This document shows, piece by piece, positions 1 to 11,498 of a stretch of DNA of 64,000 nt. The translations under genes were made by a program, and so were the position numbers. The notes under the pieces were generated by a model. The model was not told the origin of the DNA. It searched no databases and saw nothing but the letters and a program-made list of their open reading frames with translations. The first letter of the stretch is position 1. Each line of letters opens with the position of its first letter. This stretch comes from Orychophragmus violaceus (lineage: Eukaryota; Streptophyta; Magnoliopsida; Brassicales; Brassicaceae), in NCBI GenBank assembly GCA_030180135.1, contig CM058231.1, positions 35,281,034 through 35,345,033 of the forward strand, written 5' to 3'.

Positions 1-1061
1 AAGTTAAGCATACATTCTTCATCATCCTCTTCTTCTTCTGAGTCAGTATCACTGAAGCACAAAAAGGATTTTTCTTTTCCCTTGATTGCACTCGGACATT
101 CAAGCTTTGTATGTCCAATGCCTCTGCATTCACAACACTTTAGTTCCTTCCTCTACACCAAGGGACATTCATTTCTGAAGTGAACATACCCTTCACACTC
201 ATGACATTGCATCTCCCTTTTCCTTGATGACTTGTCACATTCAACTCTGAAGTTTCGATTTGCATTCCTATCAGAATCATTTTTCTGAAGCCGATTGAAG
301 GTCTTGTTCTGACCCTTTTCGATCCTTTTGAACATATTGTTGAAGTTCTTGGCTATCAATCCCATATTCTCCTCTAGTTTCTTGATTCCCTCATCTTCAT
401 GTTGAGCATTGAAGGCAATTCCATGGTTTTGCTTAGACTGATCCCATGTTACTTCCATTTCTTGAGACTTCAACATACCTACCAATTTATCGAACTTCAT
501 ATCATCTGTATTCATTGAGCATTGCAAGATTGCTTTCTGAGCCGAAAATTTTGCAGGAAGGCATCTGATGAGTTTCTTTATCAATTGCTTTTCATGATAT
601 TTTTTACCAATGACTGAAGCTTCGTTAGCAATTGTGGCGAGTTTTGCCGTAAAGGTTTCATTTTCCTCCATCTTGAGATTTTCGAATTGTGACACAAAGA
701 AATTCAGACGTGTTCTTTTCACACTTGCGTCACCTTTGGAGTGATTAACCAGTGTGTCCCAAGTTTCCTTGGCTGATTCACAACCTTAGATTATCTTGAA
801 TTGCTTTGTGTCTATAACATACATAATAGTGGAGATAGCTCTAGAGTTGTATTTTGAGGCTTTTCTTTCCTCTTCTGTCCATTTTTCAAGAGGTTTTCGA
901 ACTCTGCTCTTATCATCCAGTAGTTCCTTTGGTTCTTCCCAACCATTCTCAACCGAATACCACGCAGTTTCGTCGTTAGATCGAATTATATGTCTCATCC
1001 TGACTTTCCAGTGACCAATGTTGTGCTCATCCAGCACGATGGGTTTCAACAATGCCATCAA
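1..1061 (-). pseudogene. Ty1/Copia gag fragment (DUF4219/UBN2 type), truncated by window edge
   Basis: On the minus strand one frame can be followed from an ATG near 1058 to the window edge, broken by stop codons at 786-788 (TAA) and 153-155 (TAG). The N-terminal part resembles the DUF4219 start of plant Copia gag (LDEHNIGHWKVRM). The middle resembles the UBN2 gag domain (FENLKMEENETF, then LIRCLPAKF). Two CCHC zinc knuckles follow: CHECEGYVHFRNEC near 172-213 and CCECRGIGHTKLEC near 101-142, then an acidic stretch at the edge. Gag of this type packages element RNA. The two nonsense codons make it a relic. Protease and polymerase would lie left of the window. It is not the same family as the two Copia elements further right, whose gag and LTR differ. 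Confidence 0.8.
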
Positions 1062-1108
1062 TTTCTTTGTCTCTATATCATCTCCAAGATCTCAACCTGT
1101 AAAGTAGA

Positions 1109-1128
1109 TTGCCTGATCTGATACCGAA
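1109..1128 (-). other. Possible degenerate primer-binding site of the left Copia
   Basis: The minus strand reads GGTATCAGATCAGG just upstream of the gag start, close to the TGGTATCAGAGC initiator-Met tRNA site used by plant Copia elements (seen intact at 10485-10496 and 12181-12192). It supports an LTR starting just to the right. It is a short, imperfect match. Confidence 0.45.
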
Positions 1129-1640
1129 TGAAATCACAAAAGATATGAATTTCAAATATAGAACTCAAGCACGATCAAACCAAATTTTTATTAGAATTCT
1201 CTTGAACAAATTACATAGTAATCTTGTTCAATCAGGTTCACGCGTCTTCCCAACTGTGAGGCGACACTGACCAAATCCTAATCTACCCAACCTTGCCGTA
1301 CAACAACAGTTTCACTTCTCCCTTTAATTTACTCACCAAAAATACAAAGTTCTCAATTCACCAGTTTTCTTAGCAAACTTAAACTCTCTAAATCACAAAA
1401 TGGCTAACTTAATTTCTTCCTTCTAATGCACCTTATATACTCCATAACTTGTGTGAGCGTATTTTTTTAGGAAATCTTCTATATTCTCGATATATAGAAG
1501 ATTTTCATATCTTCCATCTCCAACTAATAGCTACTGATTTGTACACCATGTTATATTTTGTGTAGTCCACGTCATGATGTATATCACGCTCATAAATCCT
1601 CGAATTCTTTGAACTTTGAGGAGTCTGCGCTGGGAAAAAA
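1129..1640 (-). repeat. Putative 5' LTR remnant of the left Copia; no gene seen
   Basis: This AT-rich stretch lies beyond the primer-binding-like site and contains no credible coding frame. Its position relative to gag suggests the 5' LTR of the minus-strand Copia. The partner LTR is outside the window, so the right boundary (roughly 1600-1650) is a guess. Confidence 0.35.
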
Positions 1641-2573
1641 TTAAAATTAGGGCGTCTGTCTACTTTTTATATTCTTTCTTGAAAAAATCTGTAATTTAAA
1701 GAGGATATTTGAAATTTGGTTTTAAGCAAAGAAATATTTCTGCCATCGATTCTCTCCTAAAAGGGTCAACTTCTCGTGTAGCCTTATGGCTCTAAAAAAA
1801 TCCACACTACCCCCAACTAATCTCCCATACCCTTCCCACTTTAATGAAATGTGGTTTGGTCCTTTTGCCCTTGGTTTACTATGAAATTGGTTGTTTAGAA
1901 ATCTGAAATTGGAATGGGGAAATGGGTTATGATTGGACTGGGTTGGAATTGGGTTTAAGTGAATTGGATCCCAACTGGATGGGGATTTGGTTTCTGAAAA
2001 GAAAAAATAGAATCAATCCTCCCAGCTCCACTCAACTCGGGCCGCCAGCCTCTCTGAAATGTTTTTGCTCGTCGGCGCCGTCATGTTGCGTCTCCGATCA
2101 CCAATCGGCGCCTCCGTCGTGCTCTGTCAACCCACCGAGGTTTGTGGCTCCCCCTCGATCTGCATTCAGCTCCATTTGAATGGGTTTGGGATCCGTTTGG
2201 GATGATTTGGATTGTTTTTTGGTAGATTCAGCTGATGAGTTGCTACATTGTTGTTTAGCAATTGATTCTTGGTTGATTTGGACTACGAATTGAGTATAAA
2301 TGCATTTCAAAGGTAAAATCGGGTGTGTATTGTTGTAATTGGATGATCTTGAAGTCGATTCAAATTTGTGTTCATGTTGTTTTAGAACTGGGGACAACTA
2401 GTATAACCGATGTATGTTTAACTGATCTAACTAGTATAACTAGTAAAACTGGTATAACTTGTGCAGCTGGTATAACTAGTATAACTGAGGATAACTTCTG
2501 TAAAACTGATAACAAACTTTGTACAACTACAAGTATAAACTGAGTTTTTTGCTTTTGTTTTGGCAGGATAGAA
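1641..2573 (+). other. 5' region and leader intron of vanA-like gene 1
   Basis: I see no credible protein gene here. A splice acceptor (gttttggcag, ending at 2567) lies 6 bp before the transposase ATG at 2574. This suggests a 5' UTR intron that contains the motif array at 2398-2535. Element 2 has the same arrangement (tcattttcag directly before its ATG at 45088). The donor site is not identified. Confidence 0.5.
2398..2535 (+). repeat. GTAWAACT motif array in the leader of vanA-like gene 1
   Basis: About ten copies of a (A/G)GTA(T/A)AACT-type word occur, several spaced 10-11 bp apart (actagtataac, ctagtaaaact, ctggtataact). They read in the sense of the downstream transposase gene. The same word family recurs in every non-coding interval of both VANDAL-like elements and hardly elsewhere in the window. 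Confidence 0.8.
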
Positions 2574-3858
2574 TGAGCGACAGAATGTGCATCCATTATA
2601 AATATCAGGGGCACATGTGTAGCCTAGTGTTTAAAGAGGAGATAACTTTGGAGATGGTAATAGCTAGGATTTACAAGAAGCATGCGTTAGATGAGAATAA
2701 GGTTAGATTGGAATTGTGTTACATTCCGTTGGTGGTTGGCTGTGAAGAACATATGAGTATTTCTGATGATGAAGATCATTGTGGTTATCTAATGACCGTT
2801 GATAAAGAGAACCGTAGAAGTCTTTTGTGTGTGGAGGTCGTGACTGGACTGGAGCTGCCCACGCAACAGTCGAGCGGGGAAAAGCTCTGCTGGTTTGAAC
2901 TATGAGCATGATGAAATCGGAGAAGTAGGACCTAATGCCTTGACATTGTTTGTTGAAAACGGAGAAATAGGAGCTAATGTTGTGCTGTTGTTTGTTGAAA
3001 ACGGTCAAGCAAGTCAAGAAGAGCAAGTGAGAGAGGAAGAGCAAGTGAGAGGGGAAGAGCAAGTGAGAGAGGAAGAGCAAGTGAGAGAGGAAGAGCAGGT
3101 GAGAGAGGATGATACGTCGGGTATGCGTGATGAATATCGTGAGGTACCACCTGTTTTTGAAAGTAGTCAGTTTGTCGCGCCATGGGAAGACGGTTTAGGG
3201 TTGAGTGTGCATCAAGAATTCCGAGATAAGAAGGCGGTTATAGAGTTTGTAGAGTGTTTGGCATTTAAAAAATCTTTTGAGTATGTTACGCAACATTCTG
3301 ATAGAATGCGGTGGGTATTTAAATGTTCTATTGAGAGATGTAAATGGGGTCTACGAGCAGCAAGGATCCAGAACTCGGATATGTTCTCTATTAGAACGTA
3401 CACGAAGATGCACACATGCAACCGTGTCGATCAAACTGGAAGCGCTGATTGTATGAAAGGCTCATCACAGCTAGTTGCATCGTATTTGAGTGAGGAATAT
3501 CCCGGGAACTTCGAAACTCCAAAGCCTAGAACCATCATTGATCTAGTCAGGCGAAAATATGGCGTAGACATATCATACTCTACGGCGTTAAGAGGGAAAA
3601 TTCAAGCAGTTTGTGATTTGCGTCGTAGTCCGGAAGATAGCTACAAGATGTTGTATCGTTATCTGTACGTGTTAGAAGAGGTTAATCCTGGAACGGTAAC
3701 TGCTGTGGAAGTGGATGAGGGAAACAAATTCAAGTATCTATTCATAGCTTTGGGAGTTAGCATTGAAGAGTTTCCATGCACGAGGAAAGTGATAATTGTT
3801 GATGCAACCTTTCACAAGACCGGATATGGTGGTGTACTTGTTTTTGCCGTGGCTCAGG
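2574..3858 (+). pseudogene. MULE (VANDAL vanA-like) transposase 1, first segment
   Basis: The ATG at 2574 follows a splice acceptor. An N-terminal domain (YKYQGHMCSLVF to CYIPLVV) precedes an acidic repeat region. Next comes a MuDR-type DNA-binding domain (APWEDGLGLSVHQEF to TYTKMHTC), and then the start of the catalytic MULE domain with the first acidic residue in VDATF (near 3800). A one-base frameshift lies near 2876-2885, because the frame to its left ends at 2905 while homology continues in another frame. The segment stops at the Copia 1 insertion and continues at 11179 and again at 39152. Homology to the transposase at 45088-47548 is clear along the whole length. It would have cut and pasted element 1, and it is now triply broken. 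Confidence 0.85.
3017..3108 (+). repeat. 18-bp coding minisatellite in transposase 1
   Basis: About five tandem 18-bp units (gaagagcaagtgagagag with small variants) encode repeats of EEQVRE. This lies in the low-complexity linker between the N-terminal and DNA-binding domains. The transposase of element 2 has a different acidic linker here, so the repeat probably expanded after the two diverged. Confidence 0.9.
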
Positions 3859-4539
3859 TGAAGGAATTTCTAGCAGTTCTAATCAGGATTAGCAACCCTA
3901 GTCTGAATTCCGAGCCTAGGATCTAAGGTTCATATAATTGAATCTATGGGATCTCAGATGTACCTGGTGATTAGCAGCGGAAGTATTAGCAGATAATCGA
4001 GATCACGAAGCACCTCAAACGATGTGCCTCTACTGGTATCCACACGCACACAAACTGGACAGGAGGGATGCTAGTGCCTGTAAGAGATCTAATCTCTAGA
4101 GAGGTTTCTATCTCGTTCTGGTGGCTGTGAATTAGGTTAGAAATCAGTTTAGGTCGACCATATATCTTATATATGTCGACTTAAACCGTAACGGAATTAA
4201 CCAACGATTAAACCGAATTAATCTGATTAATCCGCGAGTTGCATCGATCGATGCACTACTGCAACGATCGACACTGTCCCAGAATATTGATATCGAATGC
4301 ATATCAAATATGCATTCACTGGATCATTACATTAATGATCAACCTCGTCTTTAACGCCCAGTTTGCTTAGGTGTGTGACCATGTAGGATCATATAACACT
4401 AGCAATGAGTTCTCAACTCATTGATCATAAGTGGCTTCTAGCAAAGCGTTATGACTATCTAGTGTTATGTGATTGTCTCATCTCGACTATACGACTTTCA
4501 CTTAGAGCAAGTACAATAGATTTCAGGACATTCCCAACA
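3859..4539 (-). repeat. Copia 1 3' LTR (left copy)
   Basis: Starts tgaaggaatttc and ends ttcccaaca, matching 10498-11178. It contains a series of dyads: a long hairpin at 4153-4180, the double-palindrome unit at 4241-4274, a hairpin at 4295-4317 (arms gaatgcatat/atatgcattc) and another at about 4321-4339 (gatcatta/taatgatc). Confidence 0.95.
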
Positions 4540-5351
4540 ATCTCCCACTTGTACTGGAATCATCTATTCCTTTAATCCCTTTGTAGCTATATCTCAATCT
4601 AGCATAAGGCAAGAACTGTGTCATCCTTATTAAGCCAGATCACGTTTATCGAATCCCAATTTGTACTGATAAAACAAACGACTGACAATCACCTCGTTTG
4701 AGCGCGGCCACGCATTTCCAGTATCAAATCTTCGATAGGCCCAGAGATATTTAACTCCTGTTATATAGAAGGTACCAATCCCATCTTGTTCCATCCATGT
4801 CTCTTTTATATCTCATGATCCGCCTAATCAGTGTCTTTAAGATCACCAGTTACGGCTGACGTTTGACAAAGTCAAGACGAACCAATCCATATAAGAGAGG
4901 ACATGATGAACTCAGGTCTAAGGACTACACTCTTTAGTCGTAATGAGAAACTCTTATGACACTCATATAACATCTTGTAGAGTTCTCATTAACGGGTCAT
5001 GTCCGATCATGTATTCTCTAACACATATCTATGTGACTGACTTTAATACTCTTATTAAATGACTCCATGAAACATAGTCATCAGTCACCTCACATACTAG
5101 TCTCACGTGGTTGTTAATGTCCCATTTTAACAACCTCGACTAGGGACCAACATAATTCATGACAATCTTTGTTTATAGGGTTTCAAGATCAAGTCACATA
5201 CTTGATGACCTATAAATTATTTGGGACTATTATTTAATAACACAATTAAATAATGCTGAAACAAATTTCATTAAAATAACATAACCAAATTATGTTTTAC
5301 GAACATCAAGTCATAACTAAAAACCAAATATAACTCCCACTGAAAACAAGA
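4540..5351 (-). other. Copia 1 3' untranslated region and polypurine tract
   Basis: No gene seen. Directly next to the LTR, the minus strand reads aagtgggagat (4540-4551 region), a polypurine tract like the one at 38461-38471 in Copia 2. The rest aligns with the 3' region of Copia 2 (37641-38471). Confidence 0.8.
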
Positions 5352-8300
5352 TCATATCTTAAGAAATCTAATGCCTACAGCAGCAGTGTGAAACTCATGC
5401 TTAGGCCTTGGGAGGGGCTTGGTCAGTGGATCAGCTACATTCTCGTCCGTCGGGACTCTGCTGATCTTCACATCTCCTCTATTCACAATATCACGGATAA
5501 GGTGATATCTCCTTTCTATGTGTTTGGATTTCTGGTGTGATCTAGGTTCCTTTGCTTGCGCAATGGCTCCATTGTTGTCACAATAAAAAGCCACCGGCTC
5601 AGAAATGCTAGGAATCACACCAAGTTCAGTAATGAACTTCTTGATCCAAACAGCCTCCTTTGCCGCTTCAGAAGCAGCGAGGTACTCAGCTTCGGTTGTG
5701 GAATCTGCTACAGTGTCCTGCTTGGAACTCTTCCAGCTGACTGCACCGCCATTCAGGCAGAAGATGTAACCAGATTGCGATCGGAAATCATCTTTGTCTG
5801 TCTGAAAACTTGCGTCTGTGTAACCACTTACTATCAGCTCATCACTTCCTCCATACACCAAGAATTTATCCTTAGTATTTCTCAAATACTTCAGAATATT
5901 CTTGACTGCTGTCCAGTGACTTTCACCTGGATCCGATTCGTATCTACTCGTCATGCTTAAAGCACAAGCAACATCTGGACGAGTACAGAGCATGGCATAC
6001 ATGATGGATCCCAACGCCGAGGCATAGGGAATCCGACTCATGCGATCTCGCTCAGCAGGTGTCTCAGGACACTGCTTCTTGCTGAGACTTATGCCATAAG
6101 ACATTGGTATGAAGCCCTTCTTGGAATCTTCCATTCTGAACCTGTGTAAGACTTTATCGATATAAGTGTCTTGACACAGTCCAATCAACTTGTTTAATCT
6201 ATCTCTATAGATTCTTATTCCAAGAATATACGCGGCTTCTCCCATGTCTTTCATTGAAAAACAACTTCCGAGCCAAGTCTTAACAGACTGTAACAACGGA
6301 ACGTCATTTCCGAGAAGAAGTATGTCATCTACATACAACACGAGAAATGCAATTGCGCTCCCACTAGTCTTCTTGTAAACACATGGTTCTTCTTCGCTTC
6401 TGATGAAATCAAACTTTTTGACTGCTTCATCAAAACGAAGATTCCAACTCCGAGATGCTTGCTTCAATCCATAAATGGATCGATGAAGCTTGCATACTTT
6501 CTTAGCTGCATTAGGATCGATGAAACCTTCGGGCTGTGTCATGTACACATCCTCTTCCAGTATTCAATTAAGGAAAGCTGTTTTCACGTCCATCTGCCAG
6601 ATCTCATAATCATAATGAGCAGCTGTTGCTAGGAGAATCCGAATGGATTTAAGCATGGCGACAGGTGAATAGGTTTCTTCATAGTCAATACCATGAATTT
6701 GTTTGAAACCTTTTGCCACTAGCCTTGCTTTATATATCTGAATATTTCCATCCACATCAGTTTTCTTCTTGAAAATCCATTTACACTCAATGGGTCTTGC
6801 ACCATTGGGTAAATCAACCAAATTCCATACTTGGTTCTGTGACATGGATCCCATTTCGGATTCAGCGGCTTTCAGCCACTTTTCGGAGTCAGGGCTCATC
6901 ATCGCTTCTTCAAAATTCGCTGGCTCGTCACTGTCAATGATCAACAAATCATGAAAATTGGTTACGAGAAATCCATATCTCTCGGGTTCGTGACGGATCC
7001 TTTCGGATCGGCGAATTTCAGGCTCCACAGGCGCCGTCTCTACAACTCTTTGTAGATCCAACTGTTGCTCTTCTTCTACGGGTTGAGCATTTTCCTGCGG
7101 TTCTCGAACTTCTTCGAGTTGTACTTTACTCCCACTGTTTCTCTTGGAAAGAAATTCTCTCTCAAGAAAGTCGCAGTTCCGAGCAACAAACACTTTGTTC
7201 TCGGATTGGTTGTAAAAGTAGTATGCCTTGGTTTCCTTAGGATAACCAACGAAGTAGCATTTATCAGATTTGGGCTCGAGCTTATCTGTAATTAATCTCT
7301 TAACATAAGCTTCACAACCCCAAATCTTCAGGAAAGACACATTTGGAACATTTCCAGTCCACATCTCATGTGGTGTCTTTGCAACTGATTTTGACGGAAC
7401 CCTATTAAGTGTAAACGCAGACGTTTCTAGAGCGTATCCCCAAAAGGATAATGGAAGAGTTGAGAGACTCATCATTGATCGAACCATATCTAATAAAGTC
7501 CGATTCCTCCTCTCAGACACGCCATTCCATTGTGGTGTTCCAGGAGGAGTGAGTTGTGAAACAATTCCACAATCTCTCAAATGATCACTGAATTCTTGGC
7601 TTAAGTATTCTCCTCCACGATCTGATCGAAGAGCCTTAATACTTTTGCCAAGTTGATTATGTACTTCATTTTGGAACTCTTTGAACTTTTCAAAGGATTC
7701 CGACTTGTGTCTCATCAAATAGACATAGCCATACCTGCTGAAATCATCAGTGAAGGTAATGAAGTATCGAAAATTTCCTCTGGCACTCTTGCTCATTGGG
7801 CCGCATACATCTGTATGTATAAGGCCCAATAGGTCACTGGCCCTTTCATTTTGTTTTTTGAAAGGGGCCTTCGCCATTTTGCCTAGTAAACAAGATTCAC
7901 ATTTCTCACATGATTCATAATCAAATGAGCCCAAAAGCCCATCACTATGGAGCTTTTGAATCCGTTTCTCGTTTATGTGGCCCAAACGACAATGCCATAG
8001 GAAAGTCTGATTCGTGTCATTTGATTTGAATCTCTTGGTGTTAATGTTATAGATTGGTGTGCTTTGGTTTAAAACATAAAGCCCATTCTCTAATGGGCTG
8101 CTACCATAAAATATATCATTGTAATCAAAAGAACAACATTTATTCTTTATTGAAAACTGATATCCTTCCACATCCAAAATAGGAATAGAAATAATATTTC
8201 TGCTTATCGCAGGTACATAGTAGCAATTATTAAGTTTTAACACCAAACCAGAAGGTAAAGACAAGTTATATGTTCCTACGGCTAATGCAGCAACTCTTGC

Positions 8301-9317
8301 TCCATTTCCCACGCGCAGGTCCACTTGTACCTTTTCCAACGTCCTACTGTTACTTAGGCCCTGCATATTTGTACAAATATGAGCACCACAGCCGGTATCC
8401 AATACCCAAGAAGTAGAACCAGAAGTAGTAACATTTACTTCTATAACATAAATACCTGAAGATGAAGTCTCAAAAGTCTTCTTATTATTCTTCTTCTCTT
8501 CCAAGAATTTGTTGCAATTTCTCTTCCAATGCCCAGGCTCTTTACAGTAATGGCACTTATCAGTCTCAGATGGGCCCGGCTTGCGCTTCGGGGCTGGCGC
8601 AGGCGTGTCCTGGTTCTCAACCTGGACTGCCTTGCCCTTTCCCTTGCCTTTGCCAAGTTTCTTAAACTTCTTACCCCCTTGTACCATAAGTACATTAGGA
8701 GTGCCCTTCTTGATATTAGGCTCAGTTGTCTTGAGCATGCCATGCAGTTCAGTCAACGTCTTCGTCAAGTTGTTCATGTTATAGTTCATAACAAACTGAT
8801 CATAACTTGACGGCAGTGACTGCAGAATGATGTCAGTAGCCAACTCTTGGCTAATGGGACAATCCAGTCTCCCCAGGTTATCAATATAACCCATCATCTT
8901 AATGACATGAGGACTGACCGGACTGTCCTTTGGTAGCTTGCATTCAATGAGAGATTTAACCGTCTGGTATCTCTCAGTTCGTGCTTGCTCCTGAAACATG
9001 CTTTTCAGGCTAGTAATCATCTCCACTGGCGACTCCACGTTCTCGTATTGCTTCTGCAAATCCGAGTTCATGGTAGCCAACATGAGACAATTCACATCGA
9101 CCACATCATTGGAATGCTTATCCCAAGCACTCCTTTCTGCATGTGCAGCATTGGCTCTCGGTTTTTCAGGGAGAACAGTTTCCAGGACATAGTCCCTTTT
9201 CCCCTACTTGAGAACAATTCTCAAGTTCCGATACCATTCGAGAAAATTCGATCCATTTAACTTGTCCTTCTCAAGGACGGATCGCATGGAGAGAGAGTTG
9301 TTATGAGTGTTAGTCAT
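5352..9317 (-). pseudogene. Copia 1 gag-pol polyprotein, two nonsense codons
   Basis: One frame runs from the ATG at 9317 to the stop at 5352 (about 1,320 codons), interrupted by TAG at 9204-9206 (Copia 2 has CAG at this codon) and TGA at 6562-6564. In order it shows gag, a CCHC knuckle (CHYCKEPGHWKRNC near 8545), a protease motif (LDTGCGAH near 8390), and the gag-pre-integrase segment. The integrase has the D, D, E residues in HTDVCGP, RSDRGGEY and WNGVSERRN. Reverse transcriptase has YVDD (near 6330). RNase H has TEAEYLA, and the C-terminus has VADPLTKPL. All catalytic motifs are preserved, so the two stops are the main visible lesions. It is most likely a recently inactivated copy, because the LTRs are about 99% alike. 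Confidence 0.93.
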
Positions 9318-10497
9318 AGCTGAGAACAAAGAAAAGAAAAGGTTTAGTTATGATGTTCAAGAAATGAGAAATCTTAACTTTTAAGAAAACTCGCATTATA
9401 TTCAAACAATGTTTCCTCAGTTGAATATAATGATCCAAGACCCATACTTCACTAAACTTAAGTGAGCCACTGGCTATCACCCAAATTTAGCTATCTAGGT
9501 AAGCAACAACTTTGCTAGTTATATCCAATATAACTCTTGGTTGTGGATCGACATCTCATGTCCAATCCACCTGATGTCTCTGGGCCCAAAACGATTTTGA
9601 TAGCCCAATCAAGTAAACCAATCTCTTCAGTCATGTAATTGTTGATGCCTTGCACTGCAAGCCCATCAACACAATCACTTCCTGCCTTACTCATGTAATT
9701 GTTGATACCTTGCACTGCAAGCCTATCGTACAATGAAATGAGTCTTGACAGTTGACAAGATTGGAAAGACATCAAGGATTACTTGATATTTGGTTGAGGA
9801 ACGGAACCATTTAAAACGTTCAGTTTTATTATGTTTTAATTCTTATAATTAATTGATTCATCTTGCTTCGGTTCTGTGATTTCAGGTTCAATAACCTAAT
9901 CATCAAGCCTGATGTCGACCGACACTACTATAGTGTCGATCGATGCAGGATAACCAAAAGCAATCCGCGATAACCGATCAATCTAATTGATCCGGTTTTG
10001 AATACCGGTCAGCGTCGATCGATGCTACATTAGCATCGATCGATGCCAACCTAATCAAATCAATCGCAATTAAACCATTCACAGAGTTCAACCATTATTA
10101 ACCAAGCTCGATAACCGGTCCAATCCAATTGAACCGATTCATCAATCTCGCGAGGTTTGTGTCGATCGACACAAATGTTGTGTCGATCGACACTAGGCGA
10201 AAACTGAGTTTATTCGGGTTTTCGCCCTGTGTCGATCGATGCCGGATTGGCAACGATCGACACCATGCGAAAAACCCTAAATTTTATTTGGGCTTTCGCC
10301 CTGTGTCGATCGATGCCGGATTGGCATCGATCGACACCATGCGAAAAAGCCCTAAAAACGTTTTCGAACAGAACCCTAAACTAGGTTTTCATGAAAACGA
10401 ATTTTAGCAAGTTTGTATCAACCATACACAGATTCAGATTCAACTAATCTAATCAACATGCTACAGATTCAATGGAAACCTAAAGCTCTGATACCAC
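9318..10497 (-). other. Copia 1 5' leader with several double-palindrome units
   Basis: This 1.2-kb untranslated leader lies between the primer-binding site and gag. It contains double-palindrome units at 9912-9946, 10012-10046, 10159-10200, 10219-10274 and 10294-10347. The last two are a tandem duplication of about 75 bp (single in Copia 2), and their outer flanks are also inverted (TTTCGC...GCGAAA). A short frame at 9515-9775 shares its C-terminus with a similar frame in the Copia 2 leader. It contains an internal duplication (LAVQGINNYM twice) and is of doubtful coding value. Confidence 0.8.
10485..10496 (-). other. Primer-binding site of Copia 1 (initiator Met tRNA)
   Basis: The minus strand reads TGGTATCAGAGC one base inside the 5' LTR (10498-11178). 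This is the usual plant Copia site complementary to the 3' end of initiator methionine tRNA. Confidence 0.92.
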
Positions 10498-11178
10498 TGA
10501 AGGAATTTCTAGCAGTTCTAATCAGGATTAGCAACCCTAGTCTGAATTCCGAGCCTAGGATCTAAGGTTCATATAATTGAATCTATGGGATCTCAGATTT
10601 ACCTGGTGATTAGCAGCGGAAGTATTAGCAGATAATCGAGATCACTAAGCACCTCAAACGCTGTGCCTCTACTGGTATCCACACACACACAAACTGGACA
10701 GGAGGGATGCTAGTGCCTGTAAGAGATCTAATCTCTAGAGAGGTTTCTATCTCGTTTTGGTGGCTGTGAATTAGGTTAGAAATCAGTTTAGGTCGACCAT
10801 ATATCTTATATATGTCGACTTAAACCGTAACGGAATTAACCAACGATTAAACCGAATTAATCTGATTAATCCGCGAGTTGCATCGATCGATGCACTACTG
10901 CAACGATCGACACTGTCCCAGAATATTGATATCGAATGCATATCAAATATGCATTCACTGGATCATTACATTAATGATCAACCTCGTCTTTAACGCCCAG
11001 TTTGCTTAGGTGTGTGACCCTGTAGGATCATATAACACTAGCAATGAGTTCTCAACTCATTGATCATAAGTGGCTTCTAGCAAAGCGTTATGACTACCTA
11101 GTGTTATGTGATTGTCTCATCTCGACTATACGACTTTCACTTAGAGCAAGTACAATAGATTTCAGGACATTCCCAACA
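10498..11178 (-). repeat. Copia 1 5' LTR (right copy)
   Basis: Same length (681 bp) and almost the same sequence as 3859-4539. It carries the same dyad series, with its double-palindrome unit at 10880-10913. The 5-bp duplication tcagg follows directly. Confidence 0.95.
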
Positions 11179-11498
11179 TCAGGATCCTAATCGTCACATT
11201 TATCCTATAGCTTTCGGTGTTCTTAACGGTGAGAATATAGCTAGTTGGACATGGTTTTTCTAGACGTTGAAAAGCGTTATAGGCGACTCGTCCGAATTGG
11301 TATTTGTGAGTGATAGAAATCAAAGCCTCATCAATGCAATAGCAAACATGTTTCCACAAGCTCATCATGTGTACTGTTTATGGCATTTCTCCCAAAACGT
11401 GAAAGGACATGCTGGGAATGCAAACAAAAAAGTAGTCGCTGATAGGTTTCTAAGAGATTGGTTGGTCTCACATAGCGGCTGAGTTCTACAGTCGTTAC
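11179..11498 (+). pseudogene. MULE transposase 1, middle segment
   Basis: This continues the catalytic domain interrupted at 3858: QDPNRHIYPIAFGVLNGE, then the second acidic residue in FVSDRNQSL (near 11307-11333) and the conserved CLWHFSQNVK. In-frame stops occur at 11261-11263 (TAG) and 11480-11482 (TGA). It aligns residue by residue with the element 2 transposase (QDPNHHHYPIAFALVDGE). It is cut off on the right by Copia 2 at target gttac. Confidence 0.88.

Larger units (their letters stand above)
3859..11178 (-). mobile_element. Copia 1: complete Ty1/Copia element
   Basis: It is bounded by 681-bp LTRs (3859-4539 and 10498-11178; TG...CA ends) and a perfect 5-bp target duplication tcagg (3854-3858 and 11179-11183). 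The gene order on the minus strand is gag, protease, integrase, reverse transcriptase, RNase H, which is the Copia order. The primer-binding site is at 10485-10496 and the polypurine tract at 4540-4551. It interrupts the MULE catalytic domain. By eye the two LTRs differ at about seven sites, near 1%. Its LTR is clearly related to that of Copia 2, which is inserted only 320 bp of host sequence away in the opposite orientation. Confidence 0.95.

Noticed and set aside
1922..2179. Open frame of 85 codons upstream of the transposase
   Set aside because: Low-complexity Ser/Pro/Cys composition, no homology I recognise, and it lies in the leader region. Probably chance.
2703..3183. Minus-strand frames rich in Leu/Ser opposite transposase 1
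   Set aside because: They are the antisense shadow of the EEQVRE repeat. A purine-rich coding repeat leaves its complement open.
8441..9260. Several plus- and minus-strand frames overlapping Copia 1 gag
   Set aside because: Shadows of the gag-pol frame, without homology or consistent starts.
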